Below, in pieces: positions 38,396 to 48,372 of a stretch of DNA of 64,000 nucleotides. The translations under genes were made by a program, and so were the position numbers. The notes under the pieces are model-generated. The model searched no databases. It saw only the letters and a list, made by a program, of their open reading frames with translations, and was not told where the DNA came from. The stretch is from positions 154,001-218,000 of the forward strand of contig BSWB01000008.1 in NCBI GenBank assembly GCA_033239125.1, written 5' to 3'. Every line of letters starts with the position of its first letter. Position 1 is the first letter of the stretch. This DNA comes from Fagopyrum homotropicum. Taxonomy: Eukaryota > Streptophyta > Magnoliopsida > Caryophyllales > Polygonaceae.

Positions 38396-39645
38396 TGTTG
38401 GAGATTTAGGCTAAGTCTTCATTGAAACCGTTGAGCTTGTCTTGAGACAAGGTGCAATGAGTTGTTCACATGTGTGTCACTATGGTCCGGGTTGTGGGAG
38501 GCAAGCCAAGTGATCGGCACTAAGAGCAACTAGTATTGTAAGGGAAGTCGAATCAAAGCAAGGTGATTCACGACAAAGTCAACTTGTGCTATATTTGAGA
38601 AGGTCGGCGTGTGGGGCATTTTAGCCAAATTTTCTCGACACACCTTTGGTTCTTAGGCCTTATATTGGATAAAGAATATGTGGTTAAAATTGGAAGCAAT
38701 TCAAGCTCAAATGCTTAGTGAATGTCAATGAAGCAGCTAGTGAGCTTTTGTGAGAGCTACACTAGCTTGAGCTAAGATATTGAGTATTTGTGGATCTTGG
38801 AGCTTACCCTAGCTATATTATAGTGAATGAAGCTCATTGGAAGTGTTTGGACCAAGAAAAATAAGCTAGCTCTAAGCTAGCTTCGGGGAGCGGTTTTGGG
38901 CTCCCTCTGTGGGCCTCGGGCTTTTCTAGGGCTTCAAGGCCCATCTTCCGAGTAACTTCCATGTAACTTACATAACCTATTTTAACCGCTCTTTGGTGGT
39001 TATAACTCCCTAAAACCATGGCCCCCTATGCCTATAAAAGGGAGATCCATTTGCACTTCATTTCACATTTGTTTTTGCAACAATAAAGCTTTTAGTTCCA
39101 TTGTATTGACATTGGATAGGCCTTCTTATAAGCTTGTTTGCAAAACTCAAAAGACCAGAACAATTCCTTTGTATTGACACAGGATAGACATCCATATTAG
39201 CTTGATTTTGTATTGACAAAACCTAGGAATACCCTTTCTACAAAGTAAGACAAGTAAGTCTCTTAGTTTTTGTAACGTGTAATGTTTTATCCCACTAAGA
39301 TATTTGGATATTTCCGGTGTAGGGGAGAATACACTTAGAATGAAAATTCATTTATGAATGACTCATTATATAATCCAAGTCAATGCTTTAACATATAACA
39401 ATCGGTTTATAAAACTTGCAATTGAACTTAATTTCTATTAGAGTTTAGTCTACTCCTTTTCGGAGATTACAAACTTTTGGCCGGGTTTTGTCTACTCCTT
39501 TGTGGAGATTAAAAATCCTTGTTTAATAATTTGTTTTCACTTCAAGATAAATTATATTAATTTGATTGGTAATTGGGACAACCGTCTACTCACTTAAGTG
39601 AGACTACGACCCTTTGGTCTAAAACCGGACAGGGAAAATCCAACA
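38396..39645 (+). repeat. Copia 3' LTR
   Basis: 1250 bp, starts TGTTGGAGATTTAGG and ends TCCAACA. TATA box at 39033. Has a small insertion (CTCTAAGCTAGCTTCGGG, about 38871) relative to the 5' copy. Confidence 0.93.
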
Positions 39646-40440
39646 TATCTAGCCTTAAATTATCATGACTACGTAGTTCATTTGTTCACCTTAACTTCCT
39701 TTGATCTTATACCGTTTCCTTTTGGGGAACGAGTAAAATTTATTGTAGGAAAACAGGTGAACGTTGTCAAGAGCATGCATGTGAAATCACGCATGAAGCT
39801 AGAGGAAAATGGAAAGCTAGTTACGGCCAAGGGTAACCAAATTGGCATAGAGTTGCTACTTGATCCAAAAGATCTAGTGTCCTTGCAGCCAAGAAAGGAC
39901 ATATTTCTAGAGTATATTCAGTTTTCATCATCAACGATGAGTTATGGACGTCCGGTAAAAATCTCGGCCCCTCGAGTAAGCATCTCTCCCGAGATTCTTT
40001 ACCGAGATTCGCTACTGTTGCGAGTTATGGTGAAAATATTCAATGGAGAGTGTTGCAAACTTCGAGAGATCTTCCAGGAGTGTCAAGGAAGTCGAAGTTT
40101 TCACCACAAGGAGACTTGAGTTCTTCTGTGACTAGTGATGAGCATGGTGTGGATTCGAGGATGAACTCTTCTCAAGAAGGGGTGTATGATGAGGGGCCAT
40201 CCCCAACACCCAGTATACAAGGACCAATCACTAGATCTAGAGAAAGAACATTGAAGTAGAAGAAGGTTACATCATCTTCAAGTTATGTCATGAAAGGGTC
40301 TATCACTAGATCTAGAGAAAGAACATTGAAGTAGAAGAAGGTTACATCATCTTCAAGTTATGTCATGAAAGGGTCTATCACTAGATCAAAAGCAAGGATA
40401 ATCCAAGAGGAGGAGCCATACGTAATTGAAGATGATCCAG
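39646..40440 (+). pseudogene. Gypsy integrase C-terminus and tail, decayed
   Basis: Continues the family III element after the copia insertion. The frame has LTSFDLIPFPFGERVKF and VTAKGNQIGIELLLDPKDLV, which parallels the better-kept copy at 41300-41560 (TPFDLILFP, GDLVWFHLRKE). After about 40050 it reads GPITRSRERTLK with a duplicated block (40262-40330 region repeats TCATCTTCAAGTTATGTCAT). Several frame breaks. Confidence 0.65.
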
Positions 40441-40578
40441 GAAGCAAAAGATGTGGCTAAAATCGAGATTTGAGCAATCCAGTCAAAATCTCGACCTTGA
40501 GAACGAAATCTCGCCCGAGATTCCAATCGATATTCCTTTTTGTCGAGATTCAAAAGTTCCACTCGAGATCTTATTAGT

Positions 40579-41246
40579 TGTTAGTTATTTTATTACTTTT
40601 AAAGCTCTAAACATTCTAAAGGTATCTTTTGGGTTTGATCCTATTTTTTAGGATTATCTTTTATTTTATTTTCTAGAGGAATCTCGTCTATATATAGTTA
40701 TAGAAGTCGAGATTATTAGATAGATTTGATTGATTATTATTTCCACAATATTGTGAGATACTCACTGCTTCGTTTATGAAATTTGTGTTTTATTCATTTC
40801 AATTCAATCAAAAAGAGAGCTTTTTATTGAATAGTTGTGAGTCCTTGTTAGGTTGTTCTTGTGTGTGTTAATCTTATTGAAGATTGGTGCTACTAGTCAA
40901 ACTAGTCCCTCCTTGTGCTTGTCTTATTTAGAAGGATTGTGTAAGTTTGAAGAAGGGAGGGTTAAGGCATGCTCTTTGTTAGAAGGGGTTTTGATCCAAT
41001 TGGTCAAGATTCTTTGCAAGAATACCTTGGTTTGTATCTTCCTATATTTCAATTATTTCATTCCATTATTGATCTTCTTATCTTTCCATTATCATCCATA
41101 TTACTCACGTTCTCGTTCTTTAAGTTTTCAAGAATCTCGGCCTTACCATACAAATCTCGTCAGAGATTTGTACCGAGATTCCTTTATGTTGTCGATTCCG
41201 TAGACTTTAATCTAGATCGGGAAACTGCGGCATCAACCCCGCATCA
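40579..41246 (+). repeat. LTR B of gypsy family III
   Basis: Ends CCCCGCATCA at 41246. The left edge is uncertain; similarity to LTR A resumes at GTTAGTTATTTTATTAC. A dyad-rich block (40470-40570) lies just before it. Confidence 0.65.
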
Positions 41247-42113
41247 TCTTGTCTCATGTTGAATTTGCATATAATTGTATCAGGCATTCCTCTACTAACC
41301 TAACGTCTTTTGAATGTATTTATGGGTTGAATCCTTTGACCCCTTTTGATCTTATACTCTTTCCTATAGAGGAGCGAATAGATTATAATGCATGAAAAAA
41401 AGTTGAGTTCATCAAGGATTTGCATGAGAAGACACGAATAAGGTTAAAGGAGCAAGGGAAGCAAGTTGCGGCCAAGGATAATAAGAATCGCAAGGAATTG
41501 TTATTCATGGCCGGAGATCTAGTTTGGTTCCATCTAAGGAAGGAATGATTCCCGAAGAAAAAGAAGTCGAAGTTGTCTTCAAGAGGAGATAGGCCATTTA
41601 AGGTGTTACATAAGGTTGGTAAGTATGCTTATGTATTGGAGCTTACGAAGGATTATGGCGTGAGCCCTACCTTCAATGTAAGAGACTTGAGTCCTTATGT
41701 GACTAGTGATGAGTGTGGTGTTGATTCGATGACGAATTCTTTTCAAGAAGGGGAGTATGATGAGGTACCATCCCCGACACCTCCTATACAAGGATCAATC
41801 ACTAGAGCTAGAGCAAGAGCATTGAAGGAGAAGGAGTCTACATCATCTTCACAGTCTATCATGGAAGGATCTATCACTAGATCAAGAGCAAGATACATCC
41901 AAGAAGATGTTGTTAGCTTATTGGCATCATGTATATTTAAGAAGACCCTACTTATGTCTAAGTCTTCTTTAGTTACATTGATATCTAGTATGGAGGAGCC
42001 ACACATGAGTGAAGATGATCAAAGAAGCAATGAAGAGCAAGTGAAGATCTCGGAACCACCTTAAATCCAACCGAGATATTAAAATCTCTTGAAGCCGAGA
42101 ATGACAAGAATAT
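41247..42113 (+). pseudogene. Second gypsy integrase tail fragment
   Basis: Begins immediately after LTR B without primer-binding site or leader. Reads FAYNCIRHSSTNLTSF, ECIYGLNPLTPFDLILFP, then a stop (about 41392), GDLVWFHLRKE, a second stop, SRGDRPFKVLHKVGKYAYVL and PSPTPPIQGSITRARARALK. This is integrase core end, C-terminal chromo-like region and tail. The direct LTR-integrase junction shows that an internal deletion joined two copies. Confidence 0.8.
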
Positions 42114-42805
42114 TGTTAAGATTTATACAAGAGTATAGTTAGTAACTTTATATCTTTAAATCTCTAAACGTTCTAAAGGTTTTTTTTATCTTATATCCTA
42201 TATTTTGTAGGATTATTTTATTATTTATCTTTTAGAGGAATATCGTCTATTTAAACCCTAGAAGGCCGAGATTCGGGGCAGATGATTTTGATTATTGATT
42301 GCCACATACATTGTGAGATACTTGTTACTTCATTTACGAAGTGTGTGTCTTATTCATTCCAATTCAATAAAAAAGAGAGTCTTTGATTAAAAGTTGTGAG
42401 TCTTGTTAGGTTGTTCTTGTGTGTGTTCGTCTTTTTAAAGATTGGTGCTACTAGTCAAACTAGTTCCTCCTTGTGCTTGCCATGATTTAGGAGACTTGTG
42501 TAAGGTTGAAGAAGGATGGGTTAAGGTAACTCTTTGTTGAGGATTTTGATCCAATTGGTCAAGGTTCTTTGCAAGTTTAAATCTTGGTTCCATCTTCCTA
42601 TATTTCCATCAATTTTAGTCCATTATCATCTTCTATAATCTTTCCATTATCATCCATGACTTTCAAGTTCTCGTTCTTTGAGTTTTCAAGAATCTCGGTC
42701 TTACAATTACCAAATCTCGTACGATATTTACACCGAGATTCCTTCTGTCGTCGATTTCATGGACTTCAATCTATATTGGAAAACCGTGGCATCAACCCCG
42801 CATCA
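42114..42805 (+). repeat. LTR C of gypsy family III
   Basis: TGTTAAGATTTATAC to CCCCGCATCA, 692 bp, closest in layout to LTR A. No primer-binding site follows, so it was a 3' LTR. Confidence 0.75.
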
Positions 42806-42914
42806 ACGGTCTTGGTTTGTCTATGTTCGGGGGTTTTTTAGATGATTACCTACATATTTGCTTATTGAAGTTCATGTTGTTCACATAGGTGTTTACTATT
42901 TGATTCATCATAGT

Positions 42915-45900
42915 TGTAATATCCGGAATTTTTATTCCGCTTAATTCCGTAGCAAACCGGATTTCGATCTTTTGATCCTTAGCTGTCTACGTAGTTGGAC
43001 ACTATATCTCAAAATTTTATCATTTTATGTAATATCACTTCACATAAAATGATAAGATTTTATTAGTAGCAAACCCTAATCCAAACCCTAGTGTATATCA
43101 TGACTTGTCTTTGACAAAGTCATGACGTCCTAGTGATGAGATCAACACGAGCCCAAGACGAAATCAAGACGAGACCATGACGAGTTATGACGAGGCCATG
43201 ACAAGTTCGTGACAAAGTCATGCATGGCTATGACAAGCTATTGATAAGGTTTTGACAAAACCTTGACAAAACTCAGCCCACTTTGCCTCTTGTTTTAGCC
43301 CACCTCTTGTACTTACCTTGTCCAGCCCTTGGCTTGTCCCTTGCTAGCGGATTGGACCAGCCCAACAGTGAAGCGCCAGCCCACTAGTGAGAGGCCTTGT
43401 TGCAGCCCTGAGTAACGCCAGCCTCTTCTCGTGATACTGAAGAGATGCCTCAGTTTCACGTTCCCTCTTTCACGTTCAAAAACCCTAGAAGCCTTCTCCC
43501 CCGCTTCTCACTTTGAAGGTCGTCTCATCAAGCAGTTCCGGCACCAACCATTGCCTCCTACACGCAGCTCCGAGACTCATCCCCTCGTTGAAACCGTCTC
43601 TCCCTCACCAGCGCCATGGCGTGCCCAACCTCGCCCTTTCTTCCAACCGTCGACAACAGCAGTGAGCGGACGAGCCTTCTCCTCTCCAGGACAACGACCT
43701 TACCTCGTGGCCAACAGGGGGACACTTGCCACTCTTCTGTCCGGACAGCAAGGCCAGATCTCCTCTCCATCTGTCTGAACGAGATCCTCCGCCTCCTTGC
43801 TCCCTCTTCTGATTTCTTGCCTTCTCGCCAGACCTTCACTTCTGCACACGTTCAGCAGCAACTCCAGTCACAGACACTTGTGAGGAAAGGGCCAGCAGGG
43901 GAAGAGACATTCAGCAGCACCCCTCTCCTTGCTTCTGTCGTGCACAACAGCCTCCTATTGGACCTTTTCAGTTTCCGACAAGGCTATGAACGTGAGAGCC
44001 ATCCTTGTCCTTCATGCCTTCGAGTTTGGAGCCGGGTAAGACCCACATCTACCTCCTTACTTCCCCTCCATGTTTATGTGTCAATGGGTGCCTCTAAACC
44101 ATCTTTAAACCCATACATTTCAGCCAAAGGAGCAACTTCAGAGAGCTGTTACATCTCTCAGTTTTCTGAGTTTTCGGAAGTGACAAGAAGTGAACTTTGG
44201 ATCCAACTTTGGGTAAGCTAGACTACTTCTTTTTGGCTGGTTTTCGGATATGTCATAGACGGTATTGCATAGTAAATCATACTAAAATTTTAGAGGAATC
44301 CATGCTACAGTTTGAGAGTTATGGTATTTCAAAGTTGACTCCTCCCACAGTTTTTATAACTGTGTTGAGTGTTGGGAAAAACAGCATGTGATGTTGTTTT
44401 GTGAGATGGTTTTAAATAGGCTTTTGATCTTCTTTGCTGCTAAATTTTGGATATATTATAGATAAAATTTTATATAAGAACATATTAAAATTTGGGATAA
44501 ATCCAGCGAGCGGTTTAGGAGTTATGATTTTTCAAAGTTAAGACAGTGTGCTGTTTTGTTAAGTGTTTGCCGAAATTCCAGAAACTGTGTTGATCATTCA
44601 AGTTTGAGCATGCCTTTTGATACCTTAGAGATAAGATCCACCGTTTGATTTTTGAGATGATGTTTAGTGCCATGCATAAGTTAATATGTCAAAAGTTGAG
44701 ATGAATTCAACGGTGGGATTTAGAATTATAGAGGCTCAAAGTGGACTTGTTGTACAGTGAGAAAACATACTCAGATTTTGGCTAAGTATAGAAAATTTCA
44801 AGTGTTGTAACCAACTTTGGAAATTTTTGTAGGAGTGATGGTTGAACAGTTTTAAGAAATTCTTGCTCCTAGGAGTAGATGAGATATCATAGATGATGTA
44901 GAGAATTATTTCGAAATTTTTATAAGTTTATTCGAATATCATATTTGAAGCCAAAGTTGGACCCTAGTGACCTTTTTAGAAGGTTAAAGAAAACATGTAA
45001 TGTTATAGTCTTGACCTAAACTCAACTTTAAGGGTTAGAATATGATAGTTAGTCTCAAGTAATAATGTAAGTACATATTACGAGATTTTTAGAAGATTCG
45101 GGACCAAGGGTAAAATGGTCATTTTACCTTAGACGTGTATTTTGGTATATTTATCTTCCGATAGGATCTTATATCTTAGAAGTCTTAGACTTCTAAGTAT
45201 ATTGGATATGTGTTGATCCACTTGCCTCCTTTGACAGGCAACCGAGTTATACAGTTACAAATTGAGTTGTGATTAAGAGTCGAGATCTGATTCAGGTAAG
45301 TCAACGGACTTACTTAGTTGGCTTCTTGTATGAGTGTAATGTGTATGAGTGGTGTGTGTTAGTTATGATAAACAACGAAACCGGATTAGGCCGACTTTAT
45401 TATTTACGTAATTGACCCAAGTGTATGATAGCGGGTCGTGACATCATCTGTCTAGCTCTTGCGAGAGTCTAGGAGGTTCCCTGCGACCAGCCCAGTCAAG
45501 TAGACGGTCAGATGCATTAGTACCATTCCTCGTTGGTAAACAGGGACAGGGGCGAGGTTTGGGAATCCCTCGTGTCACAAAATAAGTATCATTAGTAATG
45601 ACATATCACCTAATTAAAGATAATAAAAGGATTGAGTGTTGCATATCGATTGTGTATGTTGTGTGTTTGTGCTTTTACCTTTATACTTATGCATAGAATG
45701 TTAGCTAACGGTTTTATACCGCTTGTAGATGTCTTTCAGGTTAAGACAGTTGTAGAGAGATCCGGAGGAAATGGTCAGCCGGGTCCACGTACTCTTTTAG
45801 TTGGCGACGAGGTTGTCTTTTGTTCTTCATTTGCGTCATTTTAGTACCGTTGCTTTGTAAGGCTGATACATATCTTTCATGTATATATTGTTTAAAGTTT

Positions 45901-46028
45901 TCAAATGTTTTTAATACTTTTGTGCCTTGTTGTAAGATCCTAGTAAAATTGTTGTCAAACTAAGGTCGGGACCCATTGTGAGGTCCTAACCAGTAGCTCC
46001 CCGAGTTCTCAGAATTTGGGGTGTTACA
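42915..46028. mobile_element. 3.1 kb solo LTR, inverted sister of 35227-38053
   Basis: Begins TGTAATATCCGG and ends GGGGTGTTACA, flanked by ATAGT (42910-42914 and 46029-46033). Its complement starts TGTAACACCCCAAATTCTGA and follows the copy at 35227 (CTACTGGTTAGGACC, GGGTCCCGACC, GTTTGACAACAA). The longest frame, 201 codons at 43616-44221, is Ser/Pro/Leu-rich and not shared with the sister copy, so I do not call a gene. A hairpin with the same 12 bp arms is at 43019-43053. Confidence 0.8.
43019..43053. repeat. Perfect 12 bp-arm hairpin, copy 3
   Basis: ATCATTTTATGT, 11-base loop, ACATAAAATGAT, same geometry as at 37859 and 37916, with a different loop. Confidence 0.9.
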
Positions 46029-46033
46029 ATAGT

Positions 46034-46313
46034 GGGATAAACAATTTCTTATATCACTCATCCATATCATATCACATCACACTTTGTTACCAAATTGTCT
46101 TATGAATTTTGTTCTTTGATATTACAAACCGGTTTGCCTCTATTTTCTTTCCCCTAGCTTATTATGTATTTTTATTTGTTCCAAACAATACAGACATATA
46201 ACCTGAGAATTCGATATCCGATTATACTACATCTGATCTTGTATCCTTGTGGGAAAATTGTTTGTACTTCGGTAAAACTTCTACGATCAAGTTTTTGGAG
46301 TCGTTGTCATGGA
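46034..46313 (+). repeat. Decayed Athila-like LTR edge and primer-binding site
   Basis: TTGGAGTCGTTGTCATGGA at 46295-46313 is a mutated TTGGCGCCGTTGCCGGGGA, preceded by the same AAGTTT spacer as in the intact element. The sequence left of it should be the LTR 3' end, which the solo LTR at 42915 split. Confidence 0.5.
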
Positions 46314-46439
46314 CTACATATGGTTTGGTTGTTTCCAATAGACTTATATGCTAAGTTTTCTTGTTACTTTGATTTGAGGTTTCCTTTTTGTCTTTATCTC
46401 ACAACTAGGAATCCTAAAAAACAAAAGATGTAATGTGCT

Positions 46440-47129
46440 AATCCATGACGTACTTTGGAGGCAAGGTTAGATCCTAAACAATCCACCCCTACAAACACTT
46501 GGATATTTCCAGACAACGATGTTGAAGTATTTGCCCTGAAGGCTTCTACAATAGAACTGATTCAACAAAACACCTTTAGCAGCGAAGCAAGCGAAAGTCC
46601 TCATCAACACGAATGCCATCAAATTCTGTAATGATTTTTTTGATGTCATAAGGATGCGAGCAATCGTATTCTCTCTAGATGGCAAGGCTCAAAACTAGTT
46701 CTACAAGGAACCAACAGGTAAGTACACTAATTGGGAATATTTCACTACTAGATTTCAAAGTACTTTTTTTTCCTCCAACAAGACTAAAAAAATACAGAAC
46801 AAATCTTCTCGGCTTTGGAATGGAAGAAGATGAGGATATATGAATCTTGGAAAAGATATACATGGCTGATAAATATGTGTCCACATCATGGCAACTCGAA
46901 GGACGCACTATTAGAATTTTTCTATAACGGCTTGAATGATAGCACTAAAGAATGGTGGGTGCTGCTAATCGTCACAAGTTCCCTATTGCCCATCATTAAA
47001 GCTTGGAAATACTTAGATGACACAACTTACTATTTGGGAAAGTACCTTTCACGAAGGAAAATTGAGAGGATAAAAGCACATGAAGAAAGACGTAATCCCG
47101 ATAATCTCAACCTTGCTACAGCTAACTAA
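46440..47129 (+). pseudogene. Decayed Athila-like gag
   Basis: Reads ESPHQHECHQILNDFFDV then MRAIVFSLDGKAQN, a stop, YTNWEYFTTRFQSTFF and, after a frameshift near 46800, WKRYTWLINMCPHHGNSKDA and LLEFFYNGLNDSTKEWW. This is the retrotransposon gag domain in its usual order, aligned with residues 150-310 of the intact polyprotein at 50326. It ends near 47129 without protease. Confidence 0.7.
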
Positions 47130-48367
47130 CTAGTTTATGTCAATTGTGCAAGCAAGAAGGAAACAAAGCTCCCCAATGTCTCATGTGTTGAGGGGTAATT
47201 TTTATAAATCTTATGGGTTTGTGAATTTAAATGAAATTAATTTTAAATCATGGATATGATTTTCATATTTTGGGTGTTGTGTATGAAATTAAACCCCAAA
47301 ATATTATATTTACAAAAATGATGAAATAGTGATCAAACTACCACATTTTCATCGCCCTAATAGTGATGGTTACAACTATATTATATAAATACAAAAGTTT
47401 ATATAATATTGACAAACCAAAAATTATATCACAAGCCCAAAAATTACAATGTTGGATTACAACTCATAAGTTAGATGCAATCCAATAAATTTAAAACAAT
47501 AGGCAACATTTTGAAGATGGGTTGTTATCTTGGTAACATATTTAAAGAACAAAAGCCTAATCATTAATTAAGGAAAATAGTTAAACGAAAAAAATACAAA
47601 TATGCACTTGTACATTTGTATATTCAACTTTTCAATTAAGAAAATGTCAACTTCTCACTTTAAAAAAAATGATGTGATTATAATTAATTAAATTAGTTTA
47701 AATATTTACCAATAAAGAATATTCAATGGGCTTGTTACTTGCTACCAAATGATGAATTAAGGGTGTTATGGTGACCCTAGTTAAGTGCTTTGAATTAGGG
47801 ATTGACCATCCTTAGCCTTGACGATTGTAAGTATTCGGATGATTACAATTCACATTGAAATGGAGGAAAGCCAAAAGATGAAAACGGTTTTAGAGCATAG
47901 TAGTGTTTATTTGCATAATCAACTGCAAATATTAATTTGTCTCTCTCATCTTCCTCTATAAAATTTTAAATAGCATTTGAGACTCTGATGATAGGGGTCT
48001 TCAAACAATTCCACAAGCTCAACAAAGAAATAGTGGTGGCCGCAAATGCTTTGCAAAGTAGAAAGGAAGAAGTTGATAGCACGTACAACAAAGACTAAGG
48101 GAGAAGCCAACTAAAGTATGGGAAATGAAGAATCATATAAAGAGTAAGGATAATTTCTTCCTTGTTAACTCTCTCTTGTGTCTATTTGTTTTAAATTGAG
48201 CAAATAATGAAGACCAAAATTGTAGATGGATCAAAACAAATACTTCCTCTACTACACCAAAAACGATAATTGGATTAGAAACGGATAATTGTCATCGCTA
48301 CAACCACACATGTAGCCCGATGATCCAAAATGGAGTCAATTCAAGCGCTACACTAAATCTCCTATAT
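47130..48367. other. Unassigned AT-rich DNA
   Basis: No gene, RNA or terminal repeat recognised. It ends at the GGAAG target site of the Athila element. Confidence 0.4.
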
Positions 48368-48372
48368 GGAAG

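Larger units (their letters stand above)
29726..39645 (+). mobile_element. Ty1/copia element inserted in the gypsy element
   Basis: 5' LTR 29726-30957 and 3' LTR 38396-39645, both TGTTGG...CCAACA, flanked by the target duplication TATCT (29721-29725 and 39646-39650). The internal region has gag, zinc knuckle, protease, integrase, reverse transcriptase and RNase H in copia order (31011-35030). A 2827 bp solo LTR sits between RNase H and the 3' LTR; without it and its duplication the element is about 7.1 kb. The LTRs differ by several per cent by eye, so it is much older than the Athila element at 48 kb. I do not recognise the primer-binding site. Confidence 0.92.
25438..41246 (+). mobile_element. 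Ty3/gypsy element, family III, interrupted by copia
   Basis: LTR A (25438-26128), initiator-Met primer-binding site, long leader (26144-27836), decayed gag, zinc knuckle and protease (27837-29280), a dyad-repeat linker (29340-29540), then, after removing the copia insertion at the TATCT duplication, a pol tail (39646-40440) and LTR B (40579-41246). Reverse transcriptase, RNase H and the integrase core are absent although the copia insertion is precise, so they were lost before it. The element is therefore a decayed gag-pro-type derivative that could not move alone. Confidence 0.7.

Noticed and set aside
43616..44221. 201-codon frame in the 3.1 kb solo LTR
   Set aside because: Lies inside an LTR with clean target duplication, is not kept in the sister copy, and has no recognisable domain.
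35227..46028. The TGTAA...TTACA elements as TIR DNA transposons
   Set aside because: Inverted similarity covers only a few bases; TG/CA ends and five-base duplications fit LTR integration better.
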